From the NCBI RefSeq assembly GCF_030687395.1, contig NZ_CP117430.1, positions 3,534,001 to 3,598,000 on the forward strand: DNA of 64,000 nucleotides. The letters are read 5' to 3'. Every line of letters starts with the position of its first letter. The stretch's first letter is position 1. Positions 1-8,344 of the stretch are shown one piece after another. The DNA comes from Pseudomonas wuhanensis. Its GTDB lineage: Bacteria > Pseudomonadota > Gammaproteobacteria > Pseudomonadales > Pseudomonadaceae. Position numbers and translations under genes: made by a program. The notes under the pieces were generated by a model, which saw nothing but the letters and a program-made list of their open reading frames with translations, did no database searches and was not told where the DNA came from.

Positions 1-848
1 CGCTGGGCACGCAAGGCCTGGGTCAGGCGTTCGCGCAGTTCGTCCAGGGTCGCGGTGCGGGCCGGTTGCTGTTCGGTGAGTTTGATGACGTGAAAGCCCG
101 CCGCGCTCTGCACCGGCTCCGACACCCCACCGACCTTGAGTCGCGACACGGCGCCGCGCACTTCCGGTACCAGTTGTTGCAAGGGCTGCAGACCCGTGTC
201 GCCACCCCGTTCGGCGCTGGCTCGGTCTTGGGAATACTGAGTCGCCAACGCTGCAAACTCCGTCGGCGCGACCTGGGCTTTTTTGCTCAGTTCCACAGCC
301 TGTTTGCGCACGGCATCGATGTTTTGCGGGTCGCTCACCCCGAGGAAAATCTGGCTGACCCGGTACATCGGCGGCGTCACCCAACCGGCCTTGCCGGCCT
401 CATACGCCTGCTGCAATTCGGTGGCACTGGGGTAATCGGTCGGCACCTGACTAACTGACTGCAAGTAATCGCGAAAGACAATCTGCTCGGTGGCGGCGCG
501 GGTTTGTCGCTCCACCTCCGGGCGCTGACGCCAGCCTTGGGCGTCGGCCTGTTCGAGCACGGCTTTCTCGGCCAGGCGCGAGCGAATCCAGCTTTCCAGC
601 GCCCCGCGATTGGCCCGCAGTTGTTCGCGAGCTTCCGTCGGCAACGTGGCGAGCAACGCTTTGAGTTCTTCAGGGGCGACTTGCTGATTGCCCAGTCGCG
701 CGACCGCAGGCTCACTCGTTGCTAATACCGCCGATGGCGCCGGCTGCTGAGCCGCGACCGGGTCATTGCCCGGTCGCAACCCCAGTGCAACCGCAACCAC
801 CAACACGGCCAACGCACCTGCGCCGGCCACTACCGTACGCTTTTTCAC
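1..848 (-). CDS. PpiC-type parvulin peptidyl-prolyl isomerase (3' end beyond window)
   Basis: A periplasmic or membrane-anchored parvulin-type proline isomerase, probably helping fold exported proteins of the same locus. My translation starts at a GTG (VKKRTVVAGAGALAVL) with an N-terminal membrane or signal segment. A SurA-like helical region follows (ELKALLATLPTEAREQLRAN). The PpiC domain is then visible: MYRVSQIFLG, EFAALATQYSQD, GGDTG and AAGFHVIKL are the usual family signatures. The GTG overlaps the stop of the upstream YbjN-like gene in a GTGA tetranucleotide, so translation is probably coupled. The gene runs off the left edge, leaving about 282 codons visible. It is the likely counterpart of PA0699. 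Confidence 0.85.
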   Translation of the reverse strand, partial: MKKRTVVAGAGALAVLVVAVALGLRPGNDPVAAQQPAPSAVLATSEPAVARLGNQQVAPEELKALLATLPTEAREQLRANRGALESWIRSRLAEKAVLEQADAQGWRQRPEVERQTRAATEQIVFRDYLQSVSQVPTDYPSATELQQAYEAGKAGWVTPPMYRVSQIFLGVSDPQNIDAVRKQAVELSKKAQVAPTEFAALATQYSQDRASAERGGDTGLQPLQQLVPEVRGAVSRLKVGGVSEPVQSAAGFHVIKLTEQQPARTATLDELRERLTQALRAQ

Positions 849-1324
849 AGGGCTGGAACCTCTTGCGCAGGCACCTCGACGGTTTCAGCCTGGGCCTGCA
901 ACTGCGCAGCGTTCTGGCTGTATTCACGCAGGTAAACGATGAACTCCTGAAGCAAACGATCCCACAGTTCAAGGTTGCCACGCAGATGATCGTCGCTCAC
1001 CCCGGCGGCGACCACCACGTCCATCTCCATCACCAGAAACTCGCCCTGTACCGACAACCGGGCAAAGCGTCGCGACGCATTCCACAGCTCCGCCAGCCCG
1101 GCCGGCAACTCGCCCTGCACCCGCAAGGCGCAGCTGAAAGTGAAGTCGACGTAGCTGCCCTGCTCCGCTGCCGGATTGCCGAAACGCACCGCGTAGCCGA
1201 TGCCCTGGCTGGCGCTGAGCAACTGCACGATGCCGCTCTGTTCGGTTTGATTGACCCGGTAACCGGCGGCTTGCAGCACCTCGGTGAGGGATTGTGGCGA
1301 TACGTGGCTGATCAATTGGGTCAT
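845..1324 (-). CDS. YbjN-domain protein
   Basis: A small cytosolic protein of about 159 aa with the YbjN-type fold (a family sometimes called bacterial sensory transduction regulator; its biochemical role is unknown). Recognisable features are an early LTEVLQAAGYRV helix, a central FGNPAAEQGSYVDFTFSC segment and a helical end (LWDRLLQEFIVYLREY). I chose the ATG at 1324 (MTQLISHVS) because AGGGAAG lies about 9 bases upstream; a TTG eight codons earlier would overlap the preceding gene. It sits in the accessory tail of the PdtA/TonB operon between the coiled-coil protein and the parvulin, and may be a chaperone-like factor for this export system. That last point is inference. Confidence 0.75.
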   Translation of the reverse strand: MTQLISHVSPQSLTEVLQAAGYRVNQTEQSGIVQLLSASQGIGYAVRFGNPAAEQGSYVDFTFSCALRVQGELPAGLAELWNASRRFARLSVQGEFLVMEMDVVVAAGVSDDHLRGNLELWDRLLQEFIVYLREYSQNAAQLQAQAETVEVPAQEVPAL

Positions 1325-1344
1325 GTGAAGTTCTTCCCTGTCAT

Positions 1345-1974
1345 TCAATGAGCGATCGCGGCCTGGGGCGCGTCAAATTGCGTCTTGTAGAGTTCGTCGC
1401 CAAAGCCTTGGGCCAGTTCTTCGAACTTGACCCTGGCTGCGCCTGCGAACGGTTGGCGGATCTTCATCACCTCGGCGACGTCGATCTTTTCGTAGGCCGC
1501 GAGGATCTCCTTGGCCACGCCGTACATCTGTTGATTCTTGACCGAACATTGCTGCATTTGTGTGTCACGCTCAGCCAATTGCGTCGCTAGCCGGGCGCGT
1601 TCGGCTTCTTTGCCCCGGGCCATCACCAACAATTCTTCATACGCTTTCTTGAATTTGCCGATCTGCTCGCTGCTGGCCGCCGCTTGCGCCTGGGCCTGGC
1701 TTTGCAGGCTGTCGTGCTGGCCGGCCAGTTGTTCAGCCACGCCTTTGACCTTGGCCAGTTCCGCCGTCAGTTGCTTGATTTGCGCCTGCGCAGCCTTGGC
1801 CTGACTCTCGGCCGCCACTTGCGCGGCGCTGGCCTGAGCCTGCTGGCTTTGCAGGGCCTGCAACTGCTGGGTGGTGCTGCGCAGTTGAGTGCGCAAGCGT
1901 TCCTCCATGCCTTCGGCGCTGGCCCCTTGAGTCAGCAGCAACCCCAGGGCAAACAGCAGGATTTTTGTGTGCAT
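1345..1974 (-). CDS. Periplasmic coiled-coil protein
   Basis: A 209-aa exported protein. It has a clear signal peptide (MHTKILLFALGLLLTQGASA) followed by roughly 110 residues of Gln/Ala-rich coiled coil (repeated Q-A-K/E heptad-like stretches, about residues 25-135). The C-terminal domain contains one cysteine (MQQCSVKNQQMYGVAKEILA). No catalytic motif is visible. GGGAG lies 6 bases before the ATG. It is encoded between the porin-like gene and the YbjN-like gene in the same direction, and is the likely counterpart of PA0697. Its length and fold suggest a periplasmic spacer or adaptor linking inner-membrane ExbB/TonB parts to outer-membrane components, but no function is proven. Confidence 0.75.
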   Translation of the reverse strand: MHTKILLFALGLLLTQGASAEGMEERLRTQLRSTTQQLQALQSQQAQASAAQVAAESQAKAAQAQIKQLTAELAKVKGVAEQLAGQHDSLQSQAQAQAAASSEQIGKFKKAYEELLVMARGKEAERARLATQLAERDTQMQQCSVKNQQMYGVAKEILAAYEKIDVAEVMKIRQPFAGAARVKFEELAQGFGDELYKTQFDAPQAAIAH

Positions 1975-1991
1975 GACGCTCTCCCTGCGCC

Positions 1992-3683
1992 TTAGAAGCG
2001 CGTGTTGATTTCAAGCTGCAAGACGTCGATGTCGAATGGCGCGCCGTACACCGCTTCGGAACTCAACCAGCGACCGGTGGCGAAGACGTTCTTGGCCAGA
2101 CCGTAGTTGCCGCCGAGGAAATAGCCCTTGGCATTGGTGCCGCCGAGGTGGAACGACGAGTCGTTGAAACCGTCCGGCAAGGCGTCCGGCTGGATGTACT
2201 TGTAGCCGGCGAAGAAATTCCAGTCGCCCTGCTTCTTCAAGTCCAGCGAGTTGCCGAGGGTGAACTGCACCATCCAGGCATTGGCGCCGCTTTCCACTTC
2301 GCCATTGCTGTCGAGGTTGTTGACAATCTGCCCCGCCGAGCGTTTGCGCATCTCCCCTTCGTCGTAACCGAGGTTATGAACATAGTTGGCCTGGCTGCGC
2401 AGCTTGAAGTCTTCCGGCAGGTCGGTGTCCCACACCACGTTGAGGTCCAGCAGGTTGAATTCCGAGGCCAGGCCGACGAATTGCGGTTGCGGCGTGGTGG
2501 ACGGGTTGAGCGGGTTCGGCGTGATGTCGCGCAGCAGGAACACGCTGTTGCCCTTCTGCATGAACGCCGAGCGGCTGCCGTCGGTGTCGCAGCCCGGTGC
2601 GCCGGCCCAGGGTTCGCAAGGGCTGGAGCGCTGGCCTTCGATGTCGTCGAAACGGTAGTAGGCCAACGCGCCTTTCAAGCGGTTACTGGAATTGATCGCC
2701 CAGTTGGCGCCAATTTGCGCGCCGTACAGCCACTTGTTGTCGCTCTCTTCCTTGTCGAAACCGTTGCTGCTGCTGGTGTCGTTGGTGTACTCCACCGGGA
2801 ACGCCCCGACGGTGCCGAACAGGCCCCAATCACGGTTGAGCTTGTGGTCGAAAATCGCAGCCACGCCGTCGAAGTTCAGGTCGGTGGAATAGAGCATGTC
2901 AGTGGAGAAGAACGGATTGGCGATCCGCCCGCCGGTCAACGTCAACTGATCGGACGGCTTCCAGGTCAGGTAACCCTGATCGAGCCAGATGTCTTTTTTG
3001 CCGAAGCCGCCGCCGAGGGTCTGGGTGGTGGACACCGGGTTGTTGTCCGAACCGGTGCCGATGCGGATACCAGCGGTCCATTCCGGCGAGATCACTGCTT
3101 TCATGCCCAGTCGCGCCCGCAGGCGAAACAGGTTTTCGCGGTCTTCGCGGGTGTTGAGCAACGGCGGCAGGCTGGTGCTGCTGTTGGGGTTTACGTCGTA
3201 CGGACCGTTGTTATTGAGCTTGGCGAAGTCGACGATTTCGTTGCTGTTGGTGCCCGAGTAGTAGCGCGACTCGTCGCGCAGGCGAATGTCGCCGTCGAAG
3301 CTGATGCGCGAAACCCAGTCCGGGAAGGTATTGGGCTGGGCCCAGTTTTCCTGTTTGGCGGTGGCCATGACTTCAGCCTTGACCTGATCGCGGATCTGAT
3401 CGCGCACCGCGGCCGGTACATATTGCACCCGTACATCGCCGGGGGCGGCGGCTGGGCCAGCAGCGACGGCAGTGCTGGCCTGACGCGCCTGCACCGCTTC
3501 TTTTTCCGCCTGAGCGATCAGGCCGTCGGCTTGTTCCTGCTTCAACACACCTTGCTGCACCAGCAAGCGGATCAGATTGATCGTGGCGTTTTCCGAGGGC
3601 GCAGGGGCTGCCGCTGCGTGCCCGACCAGGGTCGCAATGACCATCCCGACCGCCAGGGACAATCGATTCACGTTGGAAATCAT
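1992..3683 (-). CDS. Putative outer-membrane porin (Porin_5-like)
   Basis: A predicted outer-membrane beta-barrel of about 563 aa. It starts with a signal peptide (ending near VGHAAAAPAPS). A short helical and coiled segment with NLIRLLVQQGVLKQEQADGLIAQ follows, a layout typical of large Pseudomonas putative porins. A long barrel region rich in alternating aromatic residues (FDGDIRLRDESRYY, WLYGAQIGANWAI, GYFLGGNYGLAKN) then ends in the C-terminal aromatic signature INTRF. The ATG at 3683 is preferred; AGGAG is about 10 bases upstream. It lies directly downstream of tonB, so it may be the outer-membrane partner energised by the local TonB/ExbBD, although no TonB box or plug domain was recognised. 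Confidence 0.85.
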   Translation of the reverse strand: MISNVNRLSLAVGMVIATLVGHAAAAPAPSENATINLIRLLVQQGVLKQEQADGLIAQAEKEAVQARQASTAVAAGPAAAPGDVRVQYVPAAVRDQIRDQVKAEVMATAKQENWAQPNTFPDWVSRISFDGDIRLRDESRYYSGTNSNEIVDFAKLNNNGPYDVNPNSSTSLPPLLNTREDRENLFRLRARLGMKAVISPEWTAGIRIGTGSDNNPVSTTQTLGGGFGKKDIWLDQGYLTWKPSDQLTLTGGRIANPFFSTDMLYSTDLNFDGVAAIFDHKLNRDWGLFGTVGAFPVEYTNDTSSSNGFDKEESDNKWLYGAQIGANWAINSSNRLKGALAYYRFDDIEGQRSSPCEPWAGAPGCDTDGSRSAFMQKGNSVFLLRDITPNPLNPSTTPQPQFVGLASEFNLLDLNVVWDTDLPEDFKLRSQANYVHNLGYDEGEMRKRSAGQIVNNLDSNGEVESGANAWMVQFTLGNSLDLKKQGDWNFFAGYKYIQPDALPDGFNDSSFHLGGTNAKGYFLGGNYGLAKNVFATGRWLSSEAVYGAPFDIDVLQLEINTRF

Positions 3684-3723
3684 CTGCACACAACTCCTTT
3701 TGGCAAAACCTGAAAATGTTCGG

Positions 3724-4428
3724 TTAACCCGGACGCCGCCCTTGCAGGGACAGGCGCACGGGCAAGGTCATGGAGGCCGGTGGCCGTTCGGTTAAATGCG
3801 GCGCGCCGCGCAACGCGGCGAGCACCTGGGCGTCGACTTCCGGGTTGCCGCTGGACTTCACCAGCTCGACCCGGGTGATCTCGCCCACGCTGCTCAGCCA
3901 GACGTCGGTCTGCAGCGAAAAAGCCAGGTTGCGCAGGTCCGGGTTTTCCCGCAGCAAGCGCTGAAAGGTGAACGCCAAAAACTGGCTGTACGTGCCATTG
4001 CCCACACGCCCGCCCCCGGCACCGGCCATGCCGCCGCCCTTGCCGGCGCCGATATTGAAGGCGTCATTGCCGGACTGGGCGTCGCCGTCCATTTGCATCG
4101 GGTTGGCCAGGTCATCGGCGGGCGATGGTGGCGCCTCTTCTTCGGGCTTGACCGCCTCCGGTTCCGGGGTCGGTTCAGGCTCGACCATTTTTTCTTCCAC
4201 GGGGGTTTGCGGCTCCGGTGGCTTTTCCGGGGGCGGAGGCGGCGGTGGTGGCAACGGGATAATCGTCGGCACCTTCGGGGCTTCCCGGCGCACGCCACTC
4301 ATGTCGTTGGCCCATTGCCAGAGAAACCACGCAGCCACGCCGGCGAGCAGTAACCCGGCGCCCCACTTCACAAAGCGCAGGGGCGACGGCTTGACGGGCG
4401 ACGGGCGGATGGGGAGTTGTGCGGTCAT
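3724..4428 (-). CDS. TonB-family energy transducer
   Basis: A 234-aa TonB-like protein. It has a short cytoplasmic N-terminus and one membrane helix (about residues 20-40, WGAGLLLAGVAAWFLWQW). A long Pro/Glu-rich periplasmic spacer follows, including a run of eight prolines and repeated PEP motifs. Next is a Gly-rich linker (GAGKGGGMAGAGGGRVG) and a C-terminal TonB domain (residues about 145-234). That domain contains the typical WLSSVGEITRVELVKSSGNPEVDAQVLAAL segment, here cited only by its ends: WLSSVGEI and VDAQVLAAL. It starts 2 bases after exbD, with AGGG upstream. It would transmit proton-motive-force energy from the neighbouring ExbB/ExbD to an outer-membrane protein. The local client is unknown; the porin or PdtB are candidates. 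Confidence 0.9.
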   Translation of the reverse strand: MTAQLPIRPSPVKPSPLRFVKWGAGLLLAGVAAWFLWQWANDMSGVRREAPKVPTIIPLPPPPPPPPEKPPEPQTPVEEKMVEPEPTPEPEAVKPEEEAPPSPADDLANPMQMDGDAQSGNDAFNIGAGKGGGMAGAGGGRVGNGTYSQFLAFTFQRLLRENPDLRNLAFSLQTDVWLSSVGEITRVELVKSSGNPEVDAQVLAALRGAPHLTERPPASMTLPVRLSLQGRRPG

Positions 4429-4430
4429 GG

Positions 4431-4856
4431 TCAGCCCTGGGTCGGTTTGCCGGTGACGAGACCGACCTGGGACAGTTCGAGCCGGCGCAGCAGGTCCAGC
4501 ACCTCAATGACTTTCTGGTACTGCACCGTGGCGTCGCCGCGCACGATCACCGGGAAGTCGGGGTTCTGCGCCTTTTCGATGCGCAAGCGGTCTTCGAGCT
4601 CACCCAGGGTCACCGGGTAGGCATCGAGAAACACCTGGCCGCCGTCATTGACCGAAATCGCCTTGGTCTTGGCTTCGGACAGCGACACCGAAGCGCTGGC
4701 CTTGGGCAGGTTGATCTGGATGCCGGACACCTGGGCGGTGGCGGTGAGGATGAACATCACCAGCACCACCATCAGCACGTCCACCAAGGGCGTGATGTTG
4801 ATGCTGTCCACCGCCGCATCATCGTCATCGTCGTGGGAGGTATTGACGCTAGCCAT
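4431..4856 (-). CDS. exbD: ExbD-family proton-channel subunit
   Basis: A 141-aa ExbD/TolR protein. A short acidic N-terminus (five consecutive Asp) precedes the single transmembrane helix. The helix carries the family's conserved membrane Asp in NITPLVDVLMVVLVMF (about residues 20-36). The periplasmic domain has the usual KAISVNDGGQVFLD and VIVRGDATVQYQKVIEVLDL segments. The ExbB gene ends 11 bases upstream and tonB starts 2 bases downstream, so the three form one operon. It would pair with this ExbB to use the proton gradient and drive TonB. It is the likely counterpart of PA0694 (exbD2). Confidence 0.93.
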   Translation of the reverse strand: MASVNTSHDDDDDAAVDSINITPLVDVLMVVLVMFILTATAQVSGIQINLPKASASVSLSEAKTKAISVNDGGQVFLDAYPVTLGELEDRLRIEKAQNPDFPVIVRGDATVQYQKVIEVLDLLRRLELSQVGLVTGKPTQG

Positions 4857-4867
4857 GTCAGTACTCC

Positions 4868-6676
4868 TCAGGCCGGGACGGATGCGTGGGTGTGATGACC
4901 ACGGCGATGGGCCGCTTCACTGGACTGACTTTCGCCGTGCATCTCCGCCAGGCGGGTGATGAACTCATCGACGAATACCCGCATGTCGGCGCTGACTTCC
5001 TTGTTGCGGGTGATCAGCCGGTTGTAGCCAAACAGCGCCGGGATCGCGACGAACAGGCCCATGGCGGTGGCCAGCAACGCAGCGGCCATGCCTGGGGCGA
5101 TGGCATTGATGTTGACGTCACCGGCCATGGCCGTGCCGAGGAACACCACCATGATCCCCAGCACCGTGCCGAGCAGGCCGATGTACGGGCCGCCGGCGAT
5201 GGCGTTGGACAGCGTTGAGAGTTTTGAACTGAGCGCCTGGTTTTCGCGGGTGCGCACGCCGTCCATCGAGCAACGAATCGCTTCGATGGTCGCGGCCGAG
5301 ACTGACGAGGTGTCGGCGCCCTGCTCGCGGCGGGTGCGGATTTCTTTCACCGCGACTTGATACAAGCGCCACAGGGACGAGTGCTGCAAACGCTGGGCGA
5401 GGTCCTGATCGTCGGCGAACATCTCCAGGCGCGTACCGACCGTGGCGAACTGCTCGCGGAACGCTTCGTTGGCGGCGCTGAGGCGGCTGACCATGCGGTT
5501 CTTGCGGATCATGATGACCCACGACTGGAACATCATCAGCACCAGCACCGCGATGATCACCCAGGCGTCCATCGGCACGGCATTGAGCAGGAAACCGAGG
5601 CTGCCGAAGCCGTAACCCGACTGTTCTTCATCGACGCCGTAAGCCAGCAGTTTCGACTCGGCACCCTGGGAATTGGCGTCTGCCAGCAACTGCGCGGCAG
5701 GCCGGACGACCTTGGACAGGCGCAGCTCATCGATGGCACCGGTGAATGGCTGATACGTGCCGGCGGTTTCGCTCGGCAGATCGGCGCCGATGGCCATGAT
5801 TGAATTGAACGCCGGCATCGCTACTGCAAGGCTCGCGGTTTCACGCCCGTTGACGTACAGCGAAACCTTGCTGCCCTCGGCGGTCAGCGCCAGGTGCTGC
5901 CATTGACCGGGGTTCAACGGTTGAGTGGACACGGCGCGCTGGCCGTCGATCTCCACGAACGGCGTGCCTTGGCTCAGACCCAGCAACAGGCTGTTCGCCC
6001 CTTCCCGCCGCACGAGTACAAGCTGTTCACCATTGGCCTGATCCAGACGCAACCAGGCACTGAAGGTGAACGCGCTACCGGCGTTGTGCTGCAACGATGG
6101 ACTGCCTGGCAGCAGCAACGGCTGGCCACTGAACTGCAACGCCCGCCCCATCACGCCGTCGATGCTCGCGCCGGTAGCGCTTTGCGCAGTGTTGCCGTAG
6201 GCCGTGGTGTCCTTGGGCGGTGTGCCGTTGGCGCCGTCGAAGTGATAGAGCGCGGTGAAATTCGGGTCGAAGGTCAGCTGACCGTTGCTTGTGGCCGGGG
6301 CTTTCTGGTTGCCGTAATACATCCAGAGGTCCTGGCGCTGACCGCCGGTAATGACAGGCACATCGACCCAGATCAGCGCCATGCCCATCAACGGGTCGAA
6401 GCTTTCGATCTGGTGGTTGAACACAGTCTTGTCATCGGCGGCGACGAAGCGCAGGTCCGAACCGTCCTCCTTGACGCCATCAAAGGTGAAGTTGCCGGTG
6501 TGCAAGCGCACCAGCAGCGCGGTGCGACCCAGCGTCTCGTTGATCGCCGCGCCCTGGGGCGTGGTGTCCACCGAAATCTGTTTGCGGTAATGCCAGTCGT
6601 CTTGCCACCAGGCCTGGGCGGTGGCCGGGAGCACGAAGCCCAGGCAGATCAGGAAAGCGATGAATAAGCGCTGCAT
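4868..6676 (-). CDS. exbB: ExbB/TolQ proton-channel protein with periplasmic DUF2341 and LamG-like domains
   Basis: A 602-aa fusion. It carries a signal peptide (ending ATAQA, about residue 21). A DUF2341-type domain follows (about 25-130, WWQDDWHYRKQISVD and DLWMYYGNQKAPATSNG), then a LamG/concanavalin-like jelly roll (about 140-335, ALYHFDGANGTPPKDTTAYG, SAFTFSAWLRLD, FTGAIDELRLSKV). The C-terminal part has three membrane helices and the MotA/TolQ/ExbB domain (about 370-585; AIAGGPYIGLLGTVLGIMVVF). Plain ExbB proteins are about 240 aa, so the first 350 residues are an added extracytoplasmic ligand-binding or scaffolding module. It lies directly downstream of pdtB. It is the likely PA0693 (exbB2) counterpart. 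Confidence 0.9.
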   Translation of the reverse strand: MQRLFIAFLICLGFVLPATAQAWWQDDWHYRKQISVDTTPQGAAINETLGRTALLVRLHTGNFTFDGVKEDGSDLRFVAADDKTVFNHQIESFDPLMGMALIWVDVPVITGGQRQDLWMYYGNQKAPATSNGQLTFDPNFTALYHFDGANGTPPKDTTAYGNTAQSATGASIDGVMGRALQFSGQPLLLPGSPSLQHNAGSAFTFSAWLRLDQANGEQLVLVRREGANSLLLGLSQGTPFVEIDGQRAVSTQPLNPGQWQHLALTAEGSKVSLYVNGRETASLAVAMPAFNSIMAIGADLPSETAGTYQPFTGAIDELRLSKVVRPAAQLLADANSQGAESKLLAYGVDEEQSGYGFGSLGFLLNAVPMDAWVIIAVLVLMMFQSWVIMIRKNRMVSRLSAANEAFREQFATVGTRLEMFADDQDLAQRLQHSSLWRLYQVAVKEIRTRREQGADTSSVSAATIEAIRCSMDGVRTRENQALSSKLSTLSNAIAGGPYIGLLGTVLGIMVVFLGTAMAGDVNINAIAPGMAAALLATAMGLFVAIPALFGYNRLITRNKEVSADMRVFVDEFITRLAEMHGESQSSEAAHRRGHHTHASVPA

Positions 6677-6695
6677 GAAAAATTACTCCGTAGGT

Positions 6696-8291
6696 TCAGA
6701 ATGTCGCTTGCAGGTTGAAGTGCAGGCGCGATTCCTGTTTCGAGGTGTTCGGCCCTTCGAGCAGCGGGTAGCCCCAATCCACGCTGCCGGACAGCCATTT
6801 GCTCAAGCTCGCGCGGGTGCCCAGGCCAACACTGGCCAGGGCGTAATCGGCGTCCTGATCGGGGAGCTCGTCACGCAGGTACAACTGGGCGCCTTCGGCG
6901 AAGGCGTAGAAACGCCATTCCTGGACGTAAGCGCCCAGGTACTTGGCGAGGGACGGCGTACGCAGCTCCTGGGACAACAGGTAGCCGTCGTCACCGGTGC
7001 GCTCGGCAGCCAGATAACCGCGCACCGAAGTCGCGCCGCCGGCCGAGAATTGCTCGTTGGATACCAATGGCCCGGACGCCAACTGGAACGCGGCTTTGCT
7101 CGCGGTCTGCCAGTCGTTGCCGAAGGTGAAGGTGTAACTGGTGTCGCCCTTGAGCACGGCGAAGCTGGGGCTGGCGCGGTAGCGTTTGTAGTCGAAGTCT
7201 TCGTCGGAGCTGCCATAACCGAACAGGCTGCGAGTGCCGGCGACCAGACTCAGGCCCAGGCCCAATTGGGAGTTTTCGGTGTAGCGAAAACCGTTGTAGG
7301 CGAAGGTGAACGGTGCGTATTGCAGCGGCACGTTATCGCTCTCGCCAGCCAGGGTCAGGCGCTCGTCGAAGTCCTTGAAGTCGATGCCGGCCGAGAACGA
7401 GTTGGACCAGTTGCCGCTGGACGGCAGCGTGTAAATCGCCGAGATCCCGTAGGAATGGCCCTTGCCCAACACGTTGCTGCCGCCGATGGTCGCGACGTTG
7501 CTGTCGGATTGATAACCGGACAGTTGCACGCTCCAGCGCTCGTTCAACGGCGCGGTGTAGGAACCGGACCAGACCTTGGCGTTGTCGGTGTCCTGGGGCG
7601 CGGTGAAGTAAGTCAGCGAGATGCTGTGGCCCAATTGCCAGAGGTTGTTGTAACCCAGGCTGGTGACCGCGCGCAGTTTCTCGGTGTCGGCGCTGTAATC
7701 GTTGTTCAGCCCGACGCTGGCCTGCCACGGATTCTGGTCCTCGACCTGCAAGTCCACGTCCATGGTGCCGGGGCGCTGACCTTCACGCACCAGCGGCATC
7801 ACCTGCCGGCCCGGGGTCTTGTTGAGTTGCGCCAGCTCACCCTGGACCTTGCTGAAGTCCGGCACTTCGCCTTCCTTCAGGGCCGGCACGTCTTCGCGGA
7901 TGTCCACGGGCGAATAGTGTTTGGCACCGACCACCCGCACCCGGCCGACCTTGGTTTCGCTGACCTGCAGATAAACGATGCCGTCCTCGACCTTCTGCTC
8001 CGGCAACTCGACGAACACCGACTGATAACCACGGGCCTGATAAACCTTCTGCAAGGCTTCGCGGGCGCCTTCGATATCGTTCAGGGTCTTTTGCGGACCG
8101 AGAAACGGGTACACCGCCTCTTCAATCGCCCGAGCGTCGAGCACGGTGTTACCACGCACGAAGTATTCGTTCACATCGACCAGTTTTGTCGACGCCGCGG
8201 TTTCGGAATCTTCGGCGAACACCGGCTGCACACCGGCCGCCACCAGCAGCCAGCCCCACAGCGCCAGCCGTGACTTGAAAAGATGCTCCAC
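6696..8291 (-). CDS. pdtB: Two-partner secretion outer-membrane transporter (TpsB, PdtB-like)
   Basis: An outer-membrane translocator of the ShlB/FhaC family that would export the PdtA-like exoprotein. It has a signal peptide (VEHLFKSRLALWGWLLVAAG... ending VFA) and two POTRA domains (first with YFVRGNTVLDARAIEEAVYPFLG, second with VGRVRVVGAKHYSPVDI). The 16-strand barrel follows, with the conserved loop-6 motif VRGYL inside GGATSVRGYLAAERTGDDGY and a terminal Phe (FNLQATF). The start is uncertain. I chose the GTG at 8291 because AGGGGG lies just upstream and it begins the signal peptide; an in-frame TTG at 8348 would overlap the stop of phdA. About 531 aa, normal for the family. Confidence 0.9.
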   Translation of the reverse strand: MEHLFKSRLALWGWLLVAAGVQPVFAEDSETAASTKLVDVNEYFVRGNTVLDARAIEEAVYPFLGPQKTLNDIEGAREALQKVYQARGYQSVFVELPEQKVEDGIVYLQVSETKVGRVRVVGAKHYSPVDIREDVPALKEGEVPDFSKVQGELAQLNKTPGRQVMPLVREGQRPGTMDVDLQVEDQNPWQASVGLNNDYSADTEKLRAVTSLGYNNLWQLGHSISLTYFTAPQDTDNAKVWSGSYTAPLNERWSVQLSGYQSDSNVATIGGSNVLGKGHSYGISAIYTLPSSGNWSNSFSAGIDFKDFDERLTLAGESDNVPLQYAPFTFAYNGFRYTENSQLGLGLSLVAGTRSLFGYGSSDEDFDYKRYRASPSFAVLKGDTSYTFTFGNDWQTASKAAFQLASGPLVSNEQFSAGGATSVRGYLAAERTGDDGYLLSQELRTPSLAKYLGAYVQEWRFYAFAEGAQLYLRDELPDQDADYALASVGLGTRASLSKWLSGSVDWGYPLLEGPNTSKQESRLHFNLQATF

Positions 8292-8344
8292 ACCACCCCC
8301 TGAATTCGAAATGACCGTCGCTGTTTGCCCAGCGTTCGGCCCAC

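Noticed and set aside
2148..3713. Long + strand open frame opposite the porin gene
   Set aside because: Shadow frame of a gene with signal peptide and terminal aromatic motif; it has no domain of its own.
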